A stretch of 36,784 bases of DNA from Prevotella sp. Its GTDB lineage: Bacteria > Bacteroidota > Bacteroidia > Bacteroidales > Bacteroidaceae. Below the pieces are notes generated by a model. It was not told where the DNA came from. It did not search any database and worked only from the letters and a program-made list of their open reading frames with translations. This document shows positions 7,796 to 18,300 of this stretch, in pieces. The DNA is taken from contig JAFVGZ010000035.1 of NCBI GenBank assembly GCA_017478025.1, positions 1-36,784 of the forward strand, given 5' to 3'. A program made the position numbers and the translations under genes. Positions within the stretch are counted from its first letter, which is position 1; each line of letters starts with the position of its first letter.

Positions 7796-7827
7796 TTTGC
7801 ACAACTGAAAAATTTATATTAACTTTG
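7796..7827 (+). promoter_or_regulatory. Promoter of tRNA-Leu
   Basis: TTTG at 7796-7799 and TAACTTTG at 7820-7827 are spaced by 20 bp. The mature tRNA starts 25 bp after the -7 element. Confidence 0.85.
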
Positions 7828-7851
7828 CACCCCGTTAAGGTAAGTCACCCA

Positions 7852-7933
7852 GCCCAGATGGCGGAATTGGTAGACGCGTTGGTCTCAAACACCAATACTT
7901 CCGGGTGTACGGGTTCGAGTCCCGTTCTGGGCA
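7852..7933 (+). tRNA. tRNA-Leu (anticodon CAA)
   Basis: The acceptor stem GCCCAGA / TCTGGGC closes perfectly. The anticodon stem TTGGT / ACCAA encloses loop CTCAAAC with anticodon CAA, reading UUG. A long variable arm (class II) and a T-arm with GGGTTCGAGTCCC follow. The discriminator is A; CCA is not encoded. It is a single-gene transcript with its own promoter and terminator. Confidence 0.95.
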
Positions 7934-7945
7934 CATAGAAAAGGA

Positions 7946-7983
7946 AACGACCGATACGGAGAATAACATCTGTGTCGGTCGTT
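7946..7983 (+). terminator. Terminator after tRNA-Leu
   Basis: A 12-bp stem AACGACCGATAC (7946-7957) / GTGTCGGTCGTT (7972-7983), with one G-U pair, is followed by a short T-rich stretch. Confidence 0.8.
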
Positions 7984-8087
7984 TTCGGTTTATTGCAAGA
8001 AAGACCCGGGTATTTTGGCACGCATTTTGTCTTATCTTACACCATCACATGAATCCTATAACCACATAGATACATACATTACAGGAT

Positions 8088-10583
8088 ATGAACAACAACT
8101 TTTCCTCCGGCGTTATGGCACTTCTGAACAAGAGCCGCCGTGAAGCCATAAGACATAAAAGCCCTGTGGTGAAGCCAGAGCACCTGCTTCTGGCTATGCT
8201 GAAAGAGAAAGATACCTTTACTGACAAGATTATAAACAAACTGAAGCTGGACAAGATTGCGATGACCCTTGACTGCGAAAGTGCTATGAACGGTAACAAC
8301 GAGCCGCAGACATCTGACACGCAGGAGACAGACAATCTTGAAATGGATAACAAACTGAACAGCATCATGGTGCTGGCATCACTCGAAGCCCGTATAGACA
8401 AGACGGAGACGATAGACGAGAAGCATTTGCTACTCGCGATGCTGCATGACTCAAAGGGCAATGAGGCCCGCACCATTATGGAGAATAACGATATGACATA
8501 CGACAATGTGACAGAATGTCTGACAGAGGATGTGAGCACCCCCGTCAACGGGATGGAGCTGTCTGACGATGATTACAACGATACCCTTGAGCCCGAAGAC
8601 AACAACAAGAAGCCTGCCACCGAGACCCAAACGCCACAGAAAAAGAATGGCAAGACACCGGTGATTGACACCTTCTCTGTAGATCTGACACAGGCTGCTG
8701 CCGAGGGTAAGCTGGACCGCGTGGTGGGCAGAGAGAAGGAGATACAACGCCTTCAGGAGATACTCTGCCGCAGAAAGAAGAATAATCCTGTGCTCATCGG
8801 CGAGCCCGGCGTGGGAAAGAGCTCTATCGTGGAGGGACTGGCACAGATGATTGCAGAACGCATGACATCTCCTGTGCTTCACAACAAGCGACTCGTTTCC
8901 CTTGACCTCTCTTCTATGGTTGCCGGTACGAAGTATCGCGGGCAGTTTGAGGAGCGCATCAAGAACCTGATAAAGGAGCTTGCCGAGAATCCGGACATCA
9001 TCATCTTTATCGACGAGATACACACCATCATAGGTGCCGGCAACGCTCAGGGCAGTATGGATGCTGCCAATATGCTCAAACCCGCATTGGCTCGCGGAAC
9101 GGTGCAATGCATCGGTGCCACAACGACAGACGAGTATCGTAAGAGCATAGAGAAGGACGGCGCGCTGGAGCGCAGGTTCCAGAAGATACTTGTGGAACCC
9201 TCTTCACCCGAGGAGACCATACATATCCTTAATAACATAAAGGATCGTTACGAGGAGCACCACCACGTGAACTATAACCCTGAGGCTATCGAAGCCTGTG
9301 TGAAGCTCACGCAGCGGTATATCACAGACCGTGCATTCCCCGATAAGGCTATCGATGCCCTGGACGAAGTGGGCTCAAAGATACACCTGCACAATGCCGA
9401 TGTGCCGAACGAAATCATTGAGATAGAGAACACCATACGCGACGTGAAAGAGAAAAAACTCCAGTCCGTTCGCGACCAGAACTTTGAGTTGGCTGCCAAT
9501 TACAGAGACCAGCAAAGTCGTCTGGAGAGCGATTTGGAGCGTCTCCACTCAGCGTGGCTGCGCGGCGACAGCGGAAACCGTAACGAGGTGACCGCCGACG
9601 ATGTGGCTGATGTGGTGTCGATGATGTCTGGAGTGCCTGTGCAACGTGTTGTTGACAGCGAAGGAGAAAGGTTGCGCAATATGGCAGGAAAACTGAAAAC
9701 GGCCGTGATAGCCCAGGACAAAGCCATAGAGACAATGGTTCACGCCATACAGCGTAACCGCATAGGATTGCATGACCCCAACCACCCTATCGGAGTGTTC
9801 ATGTTCCTCGGACCTACCGGAGTGGGTAAAACCTATCTGGCCAAGAAACTGGCCGAAGAGATGTTCGGCTCTGCCGATGCCCTGATACGCATTGACATGA
9901 GTGAGTATGCAGAGGCGTTCAACACATCACGTCTCGTCGGTGCCCCTCCGGGATATGTGGGATATGAGGAGGGAGGACAGCTTACCGAGCGTGTCAGACG
10001 CAAGCCGTATAGCATTGTGCTGCTTGACGAGATAGAGAAAGCTAACGCCAACGTGTTCAACCTCTTGCTTCAGGTGCTTGACGAGGGTCGCTTGACTGAT
10101 GGTAATGGTCGTCTCGTTGACTTCAGGAATACCGTTATCATTATGACCAGCAACGCCGGAACGCGTCAGCTGAAGGAGTTCGCTCACGGTGTGGGATTCA
10201 ACGCAGCAGGCAGCAGAGGCTACTCCATGAGCGAGAAGGATAAGGAGTATGCCCGCGACATCATACAGAAATCGCTCAGCAAGCAATTTGCGCCTGAGTT
10301 CCTGAACCGTCTCGACGAGATTATCACCTTTGACCAGCTGGACCTCGATGCCATCAAGAAGATAGTGGATCTGGAGCTGAAGCCCGTCTGCGATCGTGTC
10401 AGAAATCTGGGTTACGAACTGGTCATCAGCGATGCGAAGAAAGAGGAACTGGCAAAGAAGGGCTACGATGTGCAGTACGGAGCACGACCGCTGAAGCGTG
10501 CCATACAGACCTACGTAGAGGATGTGGCGTGCGAGAAGATACTGTACGGAAATCTTGAACCCGGACAGACCATTGAAATTTAG
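8088..10583 (+). CDS. clpC: ClpC/ClpA-type AAA+ unfoldase subunit of Clp protease
   Basis: An 831-residue HSP100 protein that unfolds substrates for ClpP. The N-terminal substrate domain carries two Clp_N repeats (about 1-145). AAA-1 has Walker [10 protein letters not shown] at 238-246 and Walker [15 protein letters not shown]-like helical segment ([16 protein letters not shown], about 465-480) marks the middle region. AAA-2 has GPTGVGKTY near 575 and [15 protein letters not shown] tripeptide near residue 703 (in HGVGFN) is the expected ClpP-docking loop and argues against the disaggregase ClpB. The ATG at 8088 gives [14 protein letters not shown] strong terminator follows, so the gene is probably monocistronic. 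No clean -33/-7 pair was found upstream. Confidence 0.92.
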   Translation: MNNNFSSGVMALLNKSRREAIRHKSPVVKPEHLLLAMLKEKDTFTDKIINKLKLDKIAMTLDCESAMNGNNEPQTSDTQETDNLEMDNKLNSIMVLASLEARIDKTETIDEKHLLLAMLHDSKGNEARTIMENNDMTYDNVTECLTEDVSTPVNGMELSDDDYNDTLEPEDNNKKPATETQTPQKKNGKTPVIDTFSVDLTQAAAEGKLDRVVGREKEIQRLQEILCRRKKNNPVLIGEPGVGKSSIVEGLAQMIAERMTSPVLHNKRLVSLDLSSMVAGTKYRGQFEERIKNLIKELAENPDIIIFIDEIHTIIGAGNAQGSMDAANMLKPALARGTVQCIGATTTDEYRKSIEKDGALERRFQKILVEPSSPEETIHILNNIKDRYEEHHHVNYNPEAIEACVKLTQRYITDRAFPDKAIDALDEVGSKIHLHNADVPNEIIEIENTIRDVKEKKLQSVRDQNFELAANYRDQQSRLESDLERLHSAWLRGDSGNRNEVTADDVADVVSMMSGVPVQRVVDSEGERLRNMAGKLKTAVIAQDKAIETMVHAIQRNRIGLHDPNHPIGVFMFLGPTGVGKTYLAKKLAEEMFGSADALIRIDMSEYAEAFNTSRLVGAPPGYVGYEEGGQLTERVRRKPYSIVLLDEIEKANANVFNLLLQVLDEGRLTDGNGRLVDFRNTVIIMTSNAGTRQLKEFAHGVGFNAAGSRGYSMSEKDKEYARDIIQKSLSKQFAPEFLNRLDEIITFDQLDLDAIKKIVDLELKPVCDRVRNLGYELVISDAKKEELAKKGYDVQYGARPLKRAIQTYVEDVACEKILYGNLEPGQTIEI

Positions 10584-10594
10584 ATTCTTATTTT

Positions 10595-10637
10595 GACTTT
10601 GTGGGGCTTTAATCAAGTTCTCACAAAGTCTTTTTTT
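10595..10637 (+). terminator. Intrinsic terminator between clpC and trmD
   Basis: GACTTTGTG (10595-10603) / CACAAAGTC (10622-10630), a perfect 9-bp stem, is followed directly by seven T (10631-10637). Confidence 0.9.
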
Positions 10638-10662
10638 ATAACAAACATAACACTTTTAACCC

Positions 10663-11364
10663 TTGCGAATAGATATTATCACCGTACTGCCTGAGATGTT
10701 GTCAGGCTTTGTCAATGAGAGCATTCTCGGACGTGCCCAGAAGAAGGGCCTCGCCGAGATACACGTTCATAACCTGCGTGACTATACAGCCGACAAATGG
10801 CGCCGCGTGGATGACTATCCTTACGGAGGCGCAGCAGGTATGCTCATCCAGTGTCAGCCATTGGATGCCTGCATCTCTGCGCTAAAGGCTCAGCGTCACT
10901 ATGACGAGATCATCTTCACCGCTCCTGACGGAGAGACCTTTAACCAGGGAATGGCTAATGAGCTGAGCCTGAAGGAGAACATCATAATCATCTGCGGACA
11001 CTACAAAGGCATCGACTATCGCATCAGGGAGCATCTCGTGACCCGTGAGGTCTCTATCGGCGACTACGTATTGACCGGAGGAGAGCTTGCAGCAGCTGTG
11101 ATGGCCGACAGCATCGTGCGCGTCATACCGGGCGTTATAGGCGACGTAGAGAGTGCCCTCTCCGACTCCTTTCAGGACAACCTGCTCGAGCCGCCTGTCT
11201 ATACACGTCCCGCAGAATATCATCCCATAGACAACCCCGACGAGACATGGGGCATACCGGAAATACTTCTCTCCGGCCACGAGGCAAAGATAAAAGACTG
11301 GGAAATGGAGCAGGCCCTTGAGCGAACGAAAAGGCTAAGGCCAGACCTGTTAGAAACAGAATAA
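10663..11364 (+). CDS. trmD: tRNA (guanine-N1)-methyltransferase TrmD
   Basis: A 233-residue SPOUT-class methyltransferase that makes m1G37 in tRNAs with G36, preventing frameshifts. The start is TTG at 10663, giving [13 protein letters not shown], the conserved N-terminus; no ATG is available. The knotted SAM site is seen in [12 protein letters not shown] (about residue 107) and [13 protein letters not shown] (about 129). Length is normal. It is separated from clpC by a terminator and ends before its own terminator; no consensus promoter is visible in the 25-bp gap, so some readthrough from clpC or a weak promoter is likely. Confidence 0.95.
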   Translation: MRIDIITVLPEMLSGFVNESILGRAQKKGLAEIHVHNLRDYTADKWRRVDDYPYGGAAGMLIQCQPLDACISALKAQRHYDEIIFTAPDGETFNQGMANELSLKENIIIICGHYKGIDYRIREHLVTREVSIGDYVLTGGELAAAVMADSIVRVIPGVIGDVESALSDSFQDNLLEPPVYTRPAEYHPIDNPDETWGIPEILLSGHEAKIKDWEMEQALERTKRLRPDLLETE

Positions 11365-11373
11365 CAAGAAATG

Positions 11374-11410
11374 ACGTATATATCCATTACGCGGGTATAT
11401 ACGTTTTTTT
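11374..11410 (+). terminator. Intrinsic terminator after trmD
   Basis: ACGTATATA (11374-11382) / TATATACGT (11396-11404), a perfect 9-bp stem, runs into a T-tract at 11404-11410. Confidence 0.85.
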
Positions 11411-11477
11411 ATGCCCACACACGACACCTCAAGTACAAAAAAATGAAACCTCATTTCTGAGATTTCATCTTTCTTTG

Positions 11478-11551
11478 CGGTGCGTACGGGACTCGGACCC
11501 GTGACCTCCAGCGTGACAGGCTGGCATTCTAACCAACTGAACTAACGCACC
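11478..11551 (-). tRNA. tRNA-Asp (anticodon GTC)
   Basis: Read on the minus strand, acceptor GGTGCGT pairs with ACGCACC, followed by discriminator G. The anticodon stem CCAGC / GCTGG encloses CTGTCAC with anticodon GTC. The T-arm contains GGGTTCGGGTCCC. CCA is not encoded. Confidence 0.95.
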
Positions 11552-11571
11552 TCCTTGTTTGTTTGCGGTTG

Positions 11572-11603
11572 CAAAGGTAGTAAGTTTTTTCGTTCTCACC
11601 AAA
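11572..11603 (-). promoter_or_regulatory. Promoter of tRNA-Asp
   Basis: On the minus strand, TTTG at 11603-11600 and TACCTTTG at 11579-11572 are spaced by 20 bp, a consensus promoter 20 bp before the tRNA. Confidence 0.85.
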
Positions 11604-11633
11604 TAATTTCGGCTTTTTTTTGAAAGAACTCAC

Positions 11634-12344
11634 TTATTTCATCAGATTATTGAGATTTATCAAGTCTCTGACACCTTCTGAGGCACTACATTGCAGATGC
11701 GTCACATTGGGTTTTGATGCCACAGGATTGGGATCTATAAGATAAACAGGCACCCCAGAAGGGACATATTGCACCAATCCCGCAGCAGGATAAACATTGA
11801 GTGATGTGCCGATGATGACGAAAAGCTCTGCCTTCATTGTCTCCTGGATGGCATCATACATGTTTGGCACCGCCTCACCGAAGAATACGATATACGGCCT
11901 CAGCAGCGAACCGTCTTCTGCTTTGAAATCGTGTGGCACCTCCAGGCCTGTCTCTCCAAAGCCCTCATGGGGCAGCTGTATATGGTATCGCGGGTTATCC
12001 ACATCGCGCGAAGAACACATCTTCATCATCTCTCCATGAAGATGTATCACATTTGTCGAGCCTCCAGCCTCGTGCAGCGCATCCACATTCTGCGTGATGA
12101 CGGTCACGTCGTGCTTCTTCTCCAGCTCTGCCAGGAGGCAATGGCCCTCACAAGGTTTCACATCCTTATACTTCACGCGCAGCATGTTATAGAAGTCATT
12201 GACATAGTTTGGGTCTGCCTCCCACCCTTCATGCGTAGCGACACGCTCCACAGGGTAGTTATCCCACATACCACCGGCACCTCTGAACGTGCTCAGTCCA
12301 CTCTCTACCGACATTCCGGCACCTGTTAATACGACAATTTTCAT
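11634..12344 (-). CDS. cobB: Sir2-family NAD-dependent protein deacylase without zinc cysteines
   Basis: A 236-residue sirtuin that removes acyl groups from lysines using NAD. The NAD-binding motif GAGMSVESGLSTFRG is at residues 8-22, the TQNVDALHEAG segment and the catalytic His in IHLHGEM follow, then LLRPYIVFFGEAVP. The four Cys zinc ligands of classical sirtuins are absent: the region after the catalytic His has one Cys only (KMCSSRDVDNPRYH). This form is, as I recall, common in Bacteroidetes. The Tyr of the Sirt5-type Tyr-x-x-Arg motif is present (FYNMLR) but the Arg seems shifted by one, so acyl preference is uncertain. Gene starts at ATG 12344. Confidence 0.9.
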   Translation of the reverse strand: MKIVVLTGAGMSVESGLSTFRGAGGMWDNYPVERVATHEGWEADPNYVNDFYNMLRVKYKDVKPCEGHCLLAELEKKHDVTVITQNVDALHEAGGSTNVIHLHGEMMKMCSSRDVDNPRYHIQLPHEGFGETGLEVPHDFKAEDGSLLRPYIVFFGEAVPNMYDAIQETMKAELFVIIGTSLNVYPAAGLVQYVPSGVPVYLIDPNPVASKPNVTHLQCSASEGVRDLINLNNLMK

Positions 12345-12399
12345 AAGGCTGTATAAGATTTGATTGAACGATGTTAAGATTAGGTTTGTTTGAACGATG

Positions 12400-12407
12400 C
12401 AAAGTTA
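12400..12407 (-). promoter_or_regulatory. -7 element upstream of the sirtuin gene
   Basis: TAACTTTG on the minus strand, 56 bp before the start codon. No TTTG element at the usual spacing was found. Confidence 0.55.
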
Positions 12408-12441
12408 CGGTTTTTATTCCAAATATCACAACATCTATTGC

Positions 12442-12480
12442 AAAAAAACAGGTGAAGGGGTAATAAAACTCCTTCACCTG
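12442..12480 (-). terminator. Intrinsic terminator of the OmpA-family gene
   Basis: A perfect 10-bp stem, CAGGTGAAGG (12449-12458) / CCTTCACCTG (12471-12480), is followed on the minus strand by seven T (plus-strand A-run at 12442-12448). Confidence 0.9.
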
Positions 12481-12515
12481 CTGTGTATCACTCTGTCTAT
12501 GACAGACCGGAGTGC

Positions 12516-13355
12516 TTACTGATTCTCCTTTGGTGCCTGACCGATGAGGTCCATGAACTGGTCGAGCTTAGGAGTGATGATAATCTGTGTGCGACGGTTC
12601 TTGTTCTTACCGGCAGCGCTGTTGTTATCAGCAACGGGGTTGTACTCGCCACGTCCTGCAGCGGTGAGGCGCTTTGGATCTACGCCAAACTTGGTCTGCA
12701 GAGCCTGTACGACACTTGATGCACGGAGGCAAGAGAGGTCCCAGTTGTTACGGATGTTGGTCTGAGAGATAGGCACATTGTCGGTATTACCCTCGATGAG
12801 CACGTCATAGTCAGGATAGTCCATGATGATCTTGGCAATCTTTGACAATGTAGCATCTGCTGCAGAACTGATCTGGTAAGAGCCGCTCTTGTAGAGCATA
12901 TTGTCTGACAGCGAGATGTACACTACGCCCTTCAGCACCTGCACGTCAACATCCTTCATGTCCTCCTTAGAGAGAGAGCGTGTGAGGTTGTTGGTCAGAA
13001 CGAGGTTCAGCGAGTCGCTCTTTGACTTTACCTCGATGAGATGGCGTATGTACTGGTTAGACTCATTTATCTGATCCACGAGCTTAGCCACGTTGACAGA
13101 GCTGGAGTTAGCATTGTTCAGACTCTGCTCCAGGCTCTTAGCCAGAGCGTCGTTGTTGTTCTGACAAGACTTCAGCTGATCAGAGAGGCTGTTGATGCGT
13201 GCATTGGCAGCAGCCAACGACTCACGTGAATTCTGATACTGAGCACTCAGCTCCTTGTTCTCATTCTGGCAGTTTACCAATTCCTTCTTGCTTACACAGC
13301 TGCTGATAGCCATACTTCCGACTACGAGAGCAGCAAATAACATTACTTTCTTCAT
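12516..13355 (-). CDS. OmpA-family peptidoglycan-binding lipoprotein
   Basis: A 279-residue outer-membrane lipoprotein. The signal peptide ends in a lipobox (AISSC, Cys about residue 20). Residues 25-115 form a coiled coil rich in Asn, Gln, Ser and Leu. Residues about 150-265 are the OmpA C-terminal domain that binds diaminopimelate in peptidoglycan: GNTDNVPISQTNIRNNWDLSCLRASSVVQAL and GRGEYNPVADNNSAAGKNKNRRTQIII, with the conserved NR-R block. The overall layout resembles E. coli YiaD-like or Pal-like tethers. It sits downstream of fhs (131-bp gap) and ends at its own terminator. Confidence 0.88.
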   Translation of the reverse strand: MKKVMLFAALVVGSMAISSCVSKKELVNCQNENKELSAQYQNSRESLAAANARINSLSDQLKSCQNNNDALAKSLEQSLNNANSSSVNVAKLVDQINESNQYIRHLIEVKSKSDSLNLVLTNNLTRSLSKEDMKDVDVQVLKGVVYISLSDNMLYKSGSYQISSAADATLSKIAKIIMDYPDYDVLIEGNTDNVPISQTNIRNNWDLSCLRASSVVQALQTKFGVDPKRLTAAGRGEYNPVADNNSAAGKNKNRRTQIIITPKLDQFMDLIGQAPKENQ

Positions 13356-13486
13356 AATAAAAGCGATTTTATCTGTTATGGATAAATTTGGTTTACTAAT
13401 TATCGAGATTTCTCTCTTCTGGTTTACAGTTTCTAATCCTTAGACTATGTTTTGTGGTGCGAGGTTTATTCCTCTTACACTTTTTC

Positions 13487-15154
13487 TTATGACAACCCTA
13501 CTATCTCGCCATCTACCACGTCTATGTGCAGCGCCTGCGGCTCCTTTGGCAGACCCGGCATTCTCATTATGTTACCTGCTATGGCTACCACCATTTCCGC
13601 ACCGGCAGATATGACGAAGTCCCTGATGGTGAAGTCAAAGTTCTCAGGCACGCCGTACTTTGTGGCTTCGTCTGAGAAGGAGTACTGTGTCTTGGCAATA
13701 CATACCGGCAGATGCGAGTAACCGAACTTCTCATAGAGCCTGAGGTTCTTCAGCGCCAGAGGTGCAAACCTCACCCTGCTTGCGCCATAGATATTCTTAG
13801 CTATCTTCTCAACCTTTGTCTGTATGCTGTCCTCATCATCATAGGCGAAGCGCAGCGGTTCTGACGGGTGCTCCTCAATCTCCTTTACCACGACCCTTGC
13901 AAGCTCCTCAGCGCCTTTACCGCCTTCCGTGAAGGCATTGTTCTCAGCAAAGGCCACACCCATTTCTTTACAATGTTCGCGCACGAGAGCCATCTCCTCA
14001 TCGGTGTCAAAGGAATAGCGATTGAAGCAGACCACCACGGTCTGTCCAAATGACTGTATGTTGCGTATATGCTTGTCCAGATTCTTGAAGCCCTCCTTCA
14101 GGCCCTCTGCATTCGGCAGCTTGATATCTGTCTCTGGCACACCGCCGTGCATCTTCAGGCCCTGTGTTGTGGCAACGATGACTGTCAGCTTTGGAGTGAG
14201 GCCGGCATTTCTGCATTTTATGTCAAAGAACTTCTCCGCACCCAGGTCAGCGCCGAAGCCTGCCTCTGTCACCACGTAGTCTCCGAATGTCATCGCCGTG
14301 CGTGTTGCTATGACGGTGTTACATCCATGTGCTATATTTGCAAACGGTCCTCCGTGAACGAAGGCCGGAGTATTCTCCGTTGTCTGCACCAGGTTGGGGT
14401 TTACGGCATCCTTCAGCAGTGCCACAATACTGCCGCCTACTCCCATATCCTTCACGGTGAAGGGTCTGCCGTCGTATGTCACGCCGAGCAAGATATTGTC
14501 TATGCGGCGGCGCAGGTCATCCAAGTCCTTTGCCAGACAGAGAATCGCCATAATCTCTGATGCCGGCGTGATGTCAAATCCACTCTGCATCGTCACGCCG
14601 TCCATGCGTGCTCCGAGACCGGTCACGATGCTTCTCAGGTTGCGGTCATTCACGTCCAGCACGCGCTTCCACAGCACGGTCTTCAGGGCAAACGTGTCTG
14701 ACTGGCGACGGAAGATGTAATTGTCGAGCAGAGCCGAAATCATATTGTGTGCAGACGTCACGGCGTGAAAGTCACCCGTGAAGTGGAGGTTGATCTTCTC
14801 CATCGGCAGCACCTGAGCATATCCACCTCCTGCAGCTCCGCCCTTCATTCCGAAGCAAGGTCCCAGCGAGGGCTCGCGCAGAGCCACAATCGCCTTCTTG
14901 CCGATAGAGTTGAGCCCCAACGTCAGACCTATACTCACCGTTGTCTTGCCTATACCGGCCTTAGTCGGCGTGATAGCCGTCACCAGTATCAGGTTACTCT
15001 TACTTACCTTCTCCTCATCTATATTCGTATAAGGAATCTTGGCAATATACTTGCCATACGGTTCCAACTGCTCCTCGGGTACATTGATTTTCTCAGCGAC
15101 CTTCTGTATGGGCAGCAGTTTCACCTCATGTGCTATTTCTATATCTGTCTTCAT
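13487..15154 (-). CDS. fhs: Formate--tetrahydrofolate ligase
   Basis: A 555-residue 10-formyl-THF synthetase, which ligates formate to THF with ATP to feed purine synthesis and one-carbon metabolism. The nucleotide-binding loop is [16 protein letters not shown] (about residue 62), followed by [30 protein letters not shown] and the [11 protein letters not shown] segment typical of the family. The start at 15154 ([11 protein letters not shown]) is chosen because the longer in-frame extension to 15229 lies upstream of a -7 element. Length matches the family. Confidence 0.95.
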   Translation of the reverse strand: MKTDIEIAHEVKLLPIQKVAEKINVPEEQLEPYGKYIAKIPYTNIDEEKVSKSNLILVTAITPTKAGIGKTTVSIGLTLGLNSIGKKAIVALREPSLGPCFGMKGGAAGGGYAQVLPMEKINLHFTGDFHAVTSAHNMISALLDNYIFRRQSDTFALKTVLWKRVLDVNDRNLRSIVTGLGARMDGVTMQSGFDITPASEIMAILCLAKDLDDLRRRIDNILLGVTYDGRPFTVKDMGVGGSIVALLKDAVNPNLVQTTENTPAFVHGGPFANIAHGCNTVIATRTAMTFGDYVVTEAGFGADLGAEKFFDIKCRNAGLTPKLTVIVATTQGLKMHGGVPETDIKLPNAEGLKEGFKNLDKHIRNIQSFGQTVVVCFNRYSFDTDEEMALVREHCKEMGVAFAENNAFTEGGKGAEELARVVVKEIEEHPSEPLRFAYDDEDSIQTKVEKIAKNIYGASRVRFAPLALKNLRLYEKFGYSHLPVCIAKTQYSFSDEATKYGVPENFDFTIRDFVISAGAEMVVAIAGNIMRMPGLPKEPQALHIDVVDGEIVGLS

Positions 15155-15166
15155 AATTTCAAGCCA

Positions 15167-15174
15167 CAAAATTA
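15167..15174 (-). promoter_or_regulatory. -7 element upstream of fhs
   Basis: TAATTTTG on the minus strand fits TAnnTTTG and lies 12 bp before the ATG, implying a very short leader. No convincing -33 element. Confidence 0.45.
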
Positions 15175-15253
15175 ATACTAAGTTTTGATATACGCAAGAA
15201 ATGCGGCAACATTTTGAGTTTCTTAGCAAATCAGCACTTCTTTTTACAAGGCA

Positions 15254-15283
15254 AAGCCGCAGACATTCACATGCCCGCGGCTT
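15254..15283 (-). terminator. Possible terminator hairpin after the Ig-repeat gene
   Basis: AAGCCGC (15254-15260) / GCGGCTT (15277-15283) pair perfectly with a 16-nt loop, 58 bp past the stop. The following minus-strand bases are only moderately T-rich, so this is tentative. Confidence 0.4.
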
Positions 15284-15340
15284 CCTATATATTACAATTT
15301 ACACAATAAGATTTGTCACACTACGTATGCTCTTTTGGCA

Positions 15341-18300
15341 CTATTGTTCTAGCTTGCTGATAACCTTTATCGTGCAGCTGACGTTGTGGTTACTCTTCAG
15401 CCAGATGCGTACGGTGTACTCGCCTGCCGGAGCATTGTTGACGTATATCGGCCAGCCCTGAGGACCATAATGTTTCTGGAGGGAGAAGTAGTTGTTGGGG
15501 TTGGTCTCGGGATCAATCTCAAGGGCATTGAAGTCTATCTGCTCATTGTCGCTGTCCTTTGGTGTAAAGTCGAAGCTGAAGGAGAGATAACCATAGCCGG
15601 TATAAGTGAACTCTTCCACACTCGGCTTGATCATCGTGTATTTCCAGCCTTCGCCGGTGGCGACCGTGAGGGTGGTCTGGACGCCCGGCTTGCTCTTCAG
15701 TCCGAGACGCACATACACGCCCTTGTTGTTGTTCGACTTCATGGAGGTGAGGGTCTGCGTGGCGGCATCCCAAGTGAAGAAACCTTCGTCAACACCATTC
15801 CTCGCGTCCTCGTAATTGGTCGCCTGACCCTTTATTTCCACGTCGTCCCAGTCCCATGTGGCTTCCTCTTCGTAATACCCCTGCAGGTTCACCTTCGTAC
15901 TCTCGCCAACCTTCACCCAGTCTTTCTCAGCCTGGACTTGGAAACTGGTGATGGTAGGTTCATGCATCTTCATCGTGCCCTTGCCATAGACCTCCAGCTC
16001 TACTTCCTCGCTCTGTTGGGTCTCTGGATTATAAGCCTGAGTGGTGAATACCAAGTAGTAGAGCAACTCATACTCGCCAGTGTAATCGTCTTCCTGCTCA
16101 TCGCCCGGACCACGGCGCAGCGCTTTGGCTTTGGCAGTCGTCTGGTTGCATGGCTTTCGTATCATAATCTTGCTCTTGCCATCTGGCTTGATGTCGCCCT
16201 CGGTGGACATAGAGCCACCTTCTCCACTTGAACAGAAGAAATCGCTCGACACATAGAAGCCGTCGTATAGGCCGAATCCCACTTTTGCTCCCGGAGTGTT
16301 CTCAAACTGCTTTCCTGTGAGCAGCAGAACAACATCTGCCATTGTCAATGGAATATGTCCGTACAGCATACCTTTCGTATTGGGGTTACCCTCTGCGTCC
16401 TCAACCTCATCATTTAATTGGAAATCGATGAAGTCTGTGGTCTTCTTCCATTCAGAATAATCAGGATTATAAGGACGTGTCACCGTCTCGCCGGTCTTCT
16501 TGTTCTTCACAACGTAGGCATTGTCCAGTTGGTCGGCCTTGTTCAGGTCATCGTCGCCAGTGTCGCAAGGGGTGCTGGCAGGCTCAAGTTTGCCGTCGGA
16601 GCCGATCTTCACCGTCGTCTCCACTTCCACTTCACCGTCGGAGTACTTCACCTTGGCCTTGGCCTTGATAGTGGCACCCTTGAATTTGCCCCTGTTCTTG
16701 ACTTTGAATTTGCAGGGAGCCTTACCGGATTTGTCGGTATATGACCACTTCCATTGGGGAGCTTCAGGGATGTCCTCCACGTTATCGGTCTCAAACTCTA
16801 CCGTGACTCCCTCAACGGGACGGTCGGCATCCTCGCCCTCAATGCGCTCTTCTACCACAAAAACAATTTCTCCATTGCCATTTTCATCCACCACTAAAGG
16901 TTTTGTGCCGCCCTCGCCTTCGTCAAAAATCCTAATCTTCGGCTTGGCCTTATCCTTCGAAGGTCTGTCACCGGTGCCATCGTCAATAATCGTGATATGG
17001 GCGGTTTTGCGATCTGACCATTTAATATATGTTTCATCATCAAACAGGATGACAATCTCTTCTGTCAAACCAGTAACGGTGCCTTCTGTCGCATTTTCTG
17101 AGGGGAGGAACTCTGTCTGGCATATTCCGTCTTTGTTGGTGATGGCATAATCGGGATCTGCCGTACCGTTAGTGGCTGTGAAGAGCAGCTTCTTGTCAGG
17201 ACATGCCACCCACTCGCCGTTCTTATATTCCAAAAGCTCGTAGCGGATAGTTGTCGATCCGTCTCCATCTCCTCTACTCATCTCCACTTCAGGGGTGAGG
17301 CATTTCAGCTTGTAGGGGATCAAGTTGAATACATCAGACAAGCGGTAGTCGTGCCAAATGTCGTGCTCGTCAATGAAGGAGCAATATGCAAAGACAAAGG
17401 CATATTTCTTGTCCTTGTCAATTCTGAATGAAGTGGCGGCCTTACCCTCCGCATCGGTTTCTGCAACCGTGTTTGTCAAGCTGCCAGATTCACATCCGAA
17501 CTCAACTTTCATTCCCTGGAAGGGCTGATACACGCCATCGACCAGCTTGGTCAATGAGAATACCACATCCTGACTCTGCTCAGGATATATATAAGAGAGC
17601 TGCTCGGCTGGCAGAACCCTGCTGAACTGATAGTCGTCAGGCAACAGCTCCGTCGTCGCTTTAATTTCCCGTGTTCTGCCTTCTTCAAGTTCTACGCTGC
17701 ATGTGGCTGTGATAGAGCCGCCAAAGACTTCAGAGACTTGCCCAGCGGTAAAGGTGGCAAATGCAGCAGAACCACTATACATAAAAGAAGTATTTTTGAG
17801 GGTGACGCCAGTGGCTTCGAAGTCAATTTCCCCTTCACCTTTGCATTCTTCCCATTGACCGTTATTATACTCATAGAGCATGAAGTAGCACTCTTGTTCG
17901 CTGCCGTCGTCCCTCACGGCCTGCTTTGGGTGGACTGCCGCCAGCTTGAAGGGCATCAATTCGAAGTCAAGACTTTCAGCGTAGCTATGCCAAATGCCCT
18001 GTTCGTCGGCGAAAGAGCAATTTGCATACACAGTCGCGTAGTCCTTGTCCTTATTGAGCTGGAAAGAAGTAGTAGCCAAGCCCTCTGCATCGGTTTTGAC
18101 AAGCGTGCTCGTTAAGGTGCCGCCTTCCAGACATCGGAAGCTGACTTCCATTCCCGGGCAGAACTGATACTTGCCATCGACGAGCTTGGTCAATAAGAAC
18201 GTTACTTCCTGGCTCTCCTCTGGATATATATCGACGGGATTACCACCATCAGGGGAAATCCTTGTAAACAGGTAGTCGTCCAATACCAACTCAGTCGTCG

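Noticed and set aside
15155-15229. Extension of fhs by 25 codons
   Set aside because: Passes through the -7 element and lacks similarity to the enzyme family start MKTDIEIAH.
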